Origin: JAAYUD01 sp963676865
GTDB lineage: Bacteria; Bacteroidota; Bacteroidia; Bacteroidales; Bacteroidaceae
DNA: 64,000 bases
Direction of reading: 5' to 3'
Assembly (NCBI GenBank): GCA_963676865.2
Contig: CAXXSS010000001.1
Location: 2,790,001 to 2,854,000 of the forward strand
Within the stretch, counting starts at the first letter, position 1. Each line of letters begins with the position of its first letter. Position numbers and translations under genes: made by a program. Below, piece by piece: positions 60,702-64,000 of the stretch. The notes below the pieces were generated by a model. It worked only from the letters and a program-made list of their open reading frames with translations. It searched no databases and had not been told where the DNA came from.

Positions 60702-61988
60702 ATGAAAAGAATATTGTTTTTATGGGGTTTGTCTTTCGTGTTTTTTACAACAGTGGCAAATGCTCAGAACTTTACAGATTATTTTGTAGATAAAACCTTG
60801 CGAATAGATTATTTGCTTTCGGGAGATGCTCAAAGGCAAGCCATTTATCTGGATCAACTTTCGTCTTTGCCTCAATGGGCGGGGCGTCGTTATCATCTTT
60901 CTGAACCTCCGCTCAGAGGCAACGGTCAGATAGTTGTTACCGATTCGTTGAGCGGTACGCGAATCTATACCAATTCTTTTTCTTCTCTTTTTCTGGAATG
61001 GATTTCGACCAAAGAGGCTAAGCTGGTGGCTAAAGGTTTTGAACATACGGTTTTAATACCTTTTCCAAAACAGACGGTGAAAGTTGAAACGACACTTTAT
61101 AATTCATCGGGTCTGTCTATTGCTCAGATCGTTCATTATGTTAATCCGTCCGATATATTGATTCATGCCAAAGGCTTGTCCAATATCCCTTCTTATAAGT
61201 ATTTGCAGAAAGGGGGGAGTTACACGGATTGTATTGATGTAGCAATAGTAGGCGAGGGCTATACAGCTCTCGAAATGAATCGCTTTTATGAAGATGCTAC
61301 AGTAGCTTGTGAAAGTCTATTTGATCATGAACCGTTTAAATCTATGAAGAACCGTTTCAATGTGATAGCTGTTACAACTCCCTCTCTTGATAGTGGCGTA
61401 AGTATACCTGATAAAAACGAGTGGAAAAATACAGTATTTATGTCTCATTTTGATACGTTTTATTCCGATCGCTATCTTACTACCACCCACATTAAGGCGA
61501 TACACGATGCTGTTGCCGGAATACCTTATGAACATCTTGTCGTATTGGCCAATACGGAGAAATATGGTGGCGGTGGAATCTACAACGATATTACATTGAC
61601 GGCAGCCCATCATTCTAAATTCCGTCCGGTGGTAGTGCATGAGTTCGGTCATGCCTTTGGCGGTTTGGCAGATGAATATTGGTATGATGGTGATGTGATG
61701 GATAATACTTATCCTTTGACAGTTGAGCCGTGGGAACAAAATATAACGACTCGTGTCGATTTCATTTCAAAATGGCAAGATATGTTGAAAAAGGGAACTC
61801 CTGTTCCTACGTTGCCCAAAGATAAAGACAAGTATCCTGTTGGACTTTATGAGGGGGCTGGTTATTCTGGTAAAGGAATTTATCGTGCTTCTTATGATTG
61901 TAGAATGCGAACGAACGAATGTCCGACTTTCTGTCCTGTTTGTCGAAGAGCACTACAGCGGATGATCGATTTTTATACTATGCCATAA
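60702..61988 (+). CDS. exported M64-family (IgA protease-type) metallopeptidase
   Basis: A 428-residue protein with a signal peptide (ending ANAQ) and an N-terminal beta domain. The zinc site HEFGHAFGGLADEY has His313, Glu314 and His317 (third ligand in LADEY), and the C-terminal Cys pairs CRMRTNECPTFCPVCRRAL may form a metal or disulfide site. Members of M64 in gut Bacteroides were described as IgA-cleaving in origin, but most are of unknown substrate. It has its own promoter and is followed by pepT. Confidence 0.92.
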   Translation: MKRILFLWGLSFVFFTTVANAQNFTDYFVDKTLRIDYLLSGDAQRQAIYLDQLSSLPQWAGRRYHLSEPPLRGNGQIVVTDSLSGTRIYTNSFSSLFLEWISTKEAKLVAKGFEHTVLIPFPKQTVKVETTLYNSSGLSIAQIVHYVNPSDILIHAKGLSNIPSYKYLQKGGSYTDCIDVAIVGEGYTALEMNRFYEDATVACESLFDHEPFKSMKNRFNVIAVTTPSLDSGVSIPDKNEWKNTVFMSHFDTFYSDRYLTTTHIKAIHDAVAGIPYEHLVVLANTEKYGGGGIYNDITLTAAHHSKFRPVVVHEFGHAFGGLADEYWYDGDVMDNTYPLTVEPWEQNITTRVDFISKWQDMLKKGTPVPTLPKDKDKYPVGLYEGAGYSGKGIYRASYDCRMRTNECPTFCPVCRRALQRMIDFYTMP

Positions 61989-62055
61989 TTAAAAGTGTTT
62001 GAGCATTTATTTAGAAATAGTTTTAATATCTTTACGTAATAAAAATAGAAATAAT

Positions 62056-63282
62056 ATGAATCAGTTAGTAGAACGCTTTTTAAAGTATGTAAGTTATGAT
62101 ACGCAAAGCGATGAACTTACTGGCCTTACTCCGAGTACTCCGGGGCAAATGGTCTTTGCTAATTATTTAAAGTCGGAATTAGAATCTTTGGGCTTTTCCG
62201 AAATAAGTCTTGACGAAAATGGATATCTCTTTGCTACTTTGCCTGCTAATACCGATAAGCAAATTCCTGTTATCGGGTTTATTGCTCATATGGACACAAG
62301 TCCTGATATGAGTGGAAAGAATGTTTCTCCTCGAATTGTCGAGAAATATGATGGTAAAGATATTGTGTTGTGTGCAGAAGAAAATATTATTCTTTCTCCG
62401 AAACAGTTTCCAGAATTATTGGACCATCAGGGAGAAGATATTATTGTTACGAATGGAAAAACTTTATTGGGCGCTGACGATAAGGCTGGTATTGCCTCTA
62501 TTGTTTCTGCATTGGTCTATTTGAAAGAGCATCCTGAAATAAAACATGGTAAAGTTCGCATAGGTTTCAATCCTGATGAAGAAATAGGTGTTGGCGCTCA
62601 TAAATTTGACGTTGAGAAGTTCGGTTGTGAATGGGCTTATACGATGGATGGTGGAGAATTGGGTGAATTGGAATACGAGAATTTTAATGCTGCTTCTGCA
62701 AAGATTTCTTTTAAAGGATGTAATGTCCATCCGGGATATTCCAAACATAAAATGGTGAATTCTATTCGGGTTGCCAATCAATTTATTGAAATGTTGCCTC
62801 GGCATGAGACTCCCGAACATACCGAAGGTTATGAAGGATTTTATCATTTGGTAGGTATTAAAGGCGATGTGGAGAATACTGTATTGAATTATATTATCAG
62901 AGATCATAATCGCAACCGCTTTGAAGATCGTAAGAAAGAAGTGTTGCACTTGGTGCGTAAAATAAATGCAGAATTCGGCGAAGGAACCGCTATAGTAGAA
63001 TTGCATGATCAGTATTATAATATGCGAGAGCAGATTGAACCTGTGATGCATGTCGTTGATATTGCATACAAAGCAATAGAGAAAGCTGGTATTCCGCCTA
63101 AAGTGCAACCCATTCGTGGTGGTACGGATGGCGCACAACTGTCTTTCAAAGGATTGCCTTGCCCAAATATCTTTGCCGGTGGATTAAATTTTCATGGGCG
63201 CTATGAGTTTTTACCTATTCCAAACCTATTGAAAGCGAAAGATACAATATTAAATATAATTCAATTAACTGCTAATAAATAA
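62056..63282 (+). CDS. pepT: peptidase T (tripeptide aminopeptidase)
   Basis: A 408-residue zinc peptidase of the M20 family. Metal and catalytic motifs in order are AHMDTSPDMSG (His78, Asp80), GADDKAGIASI, NPDEEIGVGAHKFD and GGTDGAQLSFKGLPCPNIFAGGLNFHGRYE. It cleaves the N-terminal residue from tripeptides. The frame extends 19 codons upstream, but MNQLVERFLKYVSYDTQSDE is the family N-terminus. It precedes gcvT by 21 nt. Confidence 0.96.
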   Translation: MNQLVERFLKYVSYDTQSDELTGLTPSTPGQMVFANYLKSELESLGFSEISLDENGYLFATLPANTDKQIPVIGFIAHMDTSPDMSGKNVSPRIVEKYDGKDIVLCAEENIILSPKQFPELLDHQGEDIIVTNGKTLLGADDKAGIASIVSALVYLKEHPEIKHGKVRIGFNPDEEIGVGAHKFDVEKFGCEWAYTMDGGELGELEYENFNAASAKISFKGCNVHPGYSKHKMVNSIRVANQFIEMLPRHETPEHTEGYEGFYHLVGIKGDVENTVLNYIIRDHNRNRFEDRKKEVLHLVRKINAEFGEGTAIVELHDQYYNMREQIEPVMHVVDIAYKAIEKAGIPPKVQPIRGGTDGAQLSFKGLPCPNIFAGGLNFHGRYEFLPIPNLLKAKDTILNIIQLTANK

Positions 63283-63303
63283 ATTAAAAACAACCATCTA
63301 AAG

Positions 63304-64000
63304 ATGAAAACAACTCCGTTTACCGAAACCCATATTGCTCTGGGAGCAAAAATGGAAGATTTTGCAGGCTATAATATGCCTATTCAGTACAAAAAAGGTA
63401 TTATTGAAGAACACATGGCTGTTGTGAATAGCATAGGCGTGTTTGACGTCTCTCATATGGGAGAATTCTGGGTAAAAGGTCCGCAGGCATTGCCTTTTTT
63501 ACAAACGATCACTTCCAATAATGTAGCAACTCTTACTCCTGGAAAAATTCAATATTCTTGTTTCCCTAATGAACAAGGCGGTATCGTTGATGATCTTTTA
63601 GTCTATTGTTACGAGTCTGAGAAATATTTGCTTGTAGTAAATGCTGCTAATATTGAAAAGGATTGGAATTGGTGTGTCTCTCATAACGAACAAGGGGCAG
63701 AACTCGAGAATTCTTCCGATCGTATGGCTCAACTCGCTATTCAAGGTCCTAATGCTATTAAAGCATTACAGAAGTTGACAGACATTGATCTTTATAACAT
63801 ACCTTATTATACTTTTGTGGTGGGAGAAATCGCGAATATTCCCAATATCATTATATCAAATACCGGTTATACAGGTGCCGGAGGCTTTGAACTTTATTTC
63901 TATCCGGAAGTTGCTCTAAAGATATGGAATGCGATATTCGAAGCTGGCGCAGAATTTGATATTCAGCCTGTAGGGCTTGGAGCTCGTGATACACTTCGGT
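63304..64000 (+). CDS. gcvT: glycine cleavage system T protein, aminomethyltransferase (partial)
   Basis: Reads MKTTPFTETHIALGAKMEDFAGYNMP, then DVSHMGEFWVKGP and SNTGYTGAGGFELYFYPE, typical of GcvT, and runs off the window after about 232 codons. It takes the aminomethyl group from the H protein and produces methylene-tetrahydrofolate. It follows pepT closely. No glycine riboswitch is seen in the 21-nt gap. Confidence 0.95.
   Translation, partial: MKTTPFTETHIALGAKMEDFAGYNMPIQYKKGIIEEHMAVVNSIGVFDVSHMGEFWVKGPQALPFLQTITSNNVATLTPGKIQYSCFPNEQGGIVDDLLVYCYESEKYLLVVNAANIEKDWNWCVSHNEQGAELENSSDRMAQLAIQGPNAIKALQKLTDIDLYNIPYYTFVVGEIANIPNIIISNTGYTGAGGFELYFYPEVALKIWNAIFEAGAEFDIQPVGLGARDTLR

Noticed and set aside
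63283..63303. Possible glycine riboswitch before gcvT
   Set aside because: Only 21 nt separate pepT and gcvT; too short for any riboswitch.

Overview
This window reads as a chromosomal segment of a Bacteroidales bacterium, close to Bacteroides. The support is the Bacteroidetes-type promoter (TTTG, about 20 nt, then TAnnTTTG) in front of many genes, the lack of Shine-Dalgarno sequences, and the families present: DUF4836, DUF5063, DUF6249 and DUF3298 proteins, an M64 peptidase and an ilvD-ilvB-ilvN-thioesterase-ilvC operon. No plasmid, prophage, CRISPR, tRNA or rRNA gene was recognised. Most of the window is core genome, with a few mobile or repetitive insertions.

Layout. 0-5.3 kb: kdsB (Kdo activation), a catalytically dead M16-type protein, an exported 14-repeat MORN protein, and queF-rlmD on the minus strand. 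5.4-10 kb: ppdK and pyk face each other. 10.3-17.9 kb (minus): a TIM-barrel hydrolase-like protein, then a six-gene operon (nucleoside-type MFS transporter, rsmE, DUF4836 lipoprotein, ABC ATPase, FtsX-like permease, miaA). 18.2-19.1 kb: a decayed IS5-family element with a TAA target duplication. 19.2-25.9 kb: yqgF-def, a TPR protein, thrS, infC-rpmI-rplT and a strong terminator. 25.9-28.8 kb: a promoter-driven structured RNA gene, one copy of a long non-coding repeat, and an IS3 (IS150-like) element inserted into that repeat. 28.9-40.2 kb: pfkA, a phosphoesterase, ppk1, an RlmI-like methyltransferase, a 3'-5' exonuclease, a DUF5063 protein, ftsK-lolA-trxB and a Crp-family regulator. 40.6-48.4 kb: an OmpA-family porin and the branched-chain amino acid operon. 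48.4-53.2 kb: two exported proteins, the inverted second copy of the long repeat, a nested palindrome and an rRNA m5C methyltransferase. 53.2-64 kb: a DUF6249/ECF sigma/membrane protein trio, an LtaS-like enzyme, a phospholipase-D-type synthase, thyA-folA, an Lrp/AsnC regulator, an M64 peptidase, pepT and the start of gcvT.

The best regulatory observation is a complete transcription attenuator in front of ilvD: a full promoter, a 29-residue leader peptide with runs of Leu, Ile and Val codons, an antiterminator segment lying exactly on the leader stop codon, and an intrinsic terminator. The most unusual structural observations are a roughly 725-bp non-coding repeat in two inverted copies about 24 kb apart, each with a perfect 23-bp hairpin; a family of about 90-bp intergenic repeats in at least five places (two of them form one end of the long repeat); and a 112-bp nest of palindromes at 51.54-51.65 kb. 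All statements come from reading the sequence; family names are from memory of motifs, not searches.
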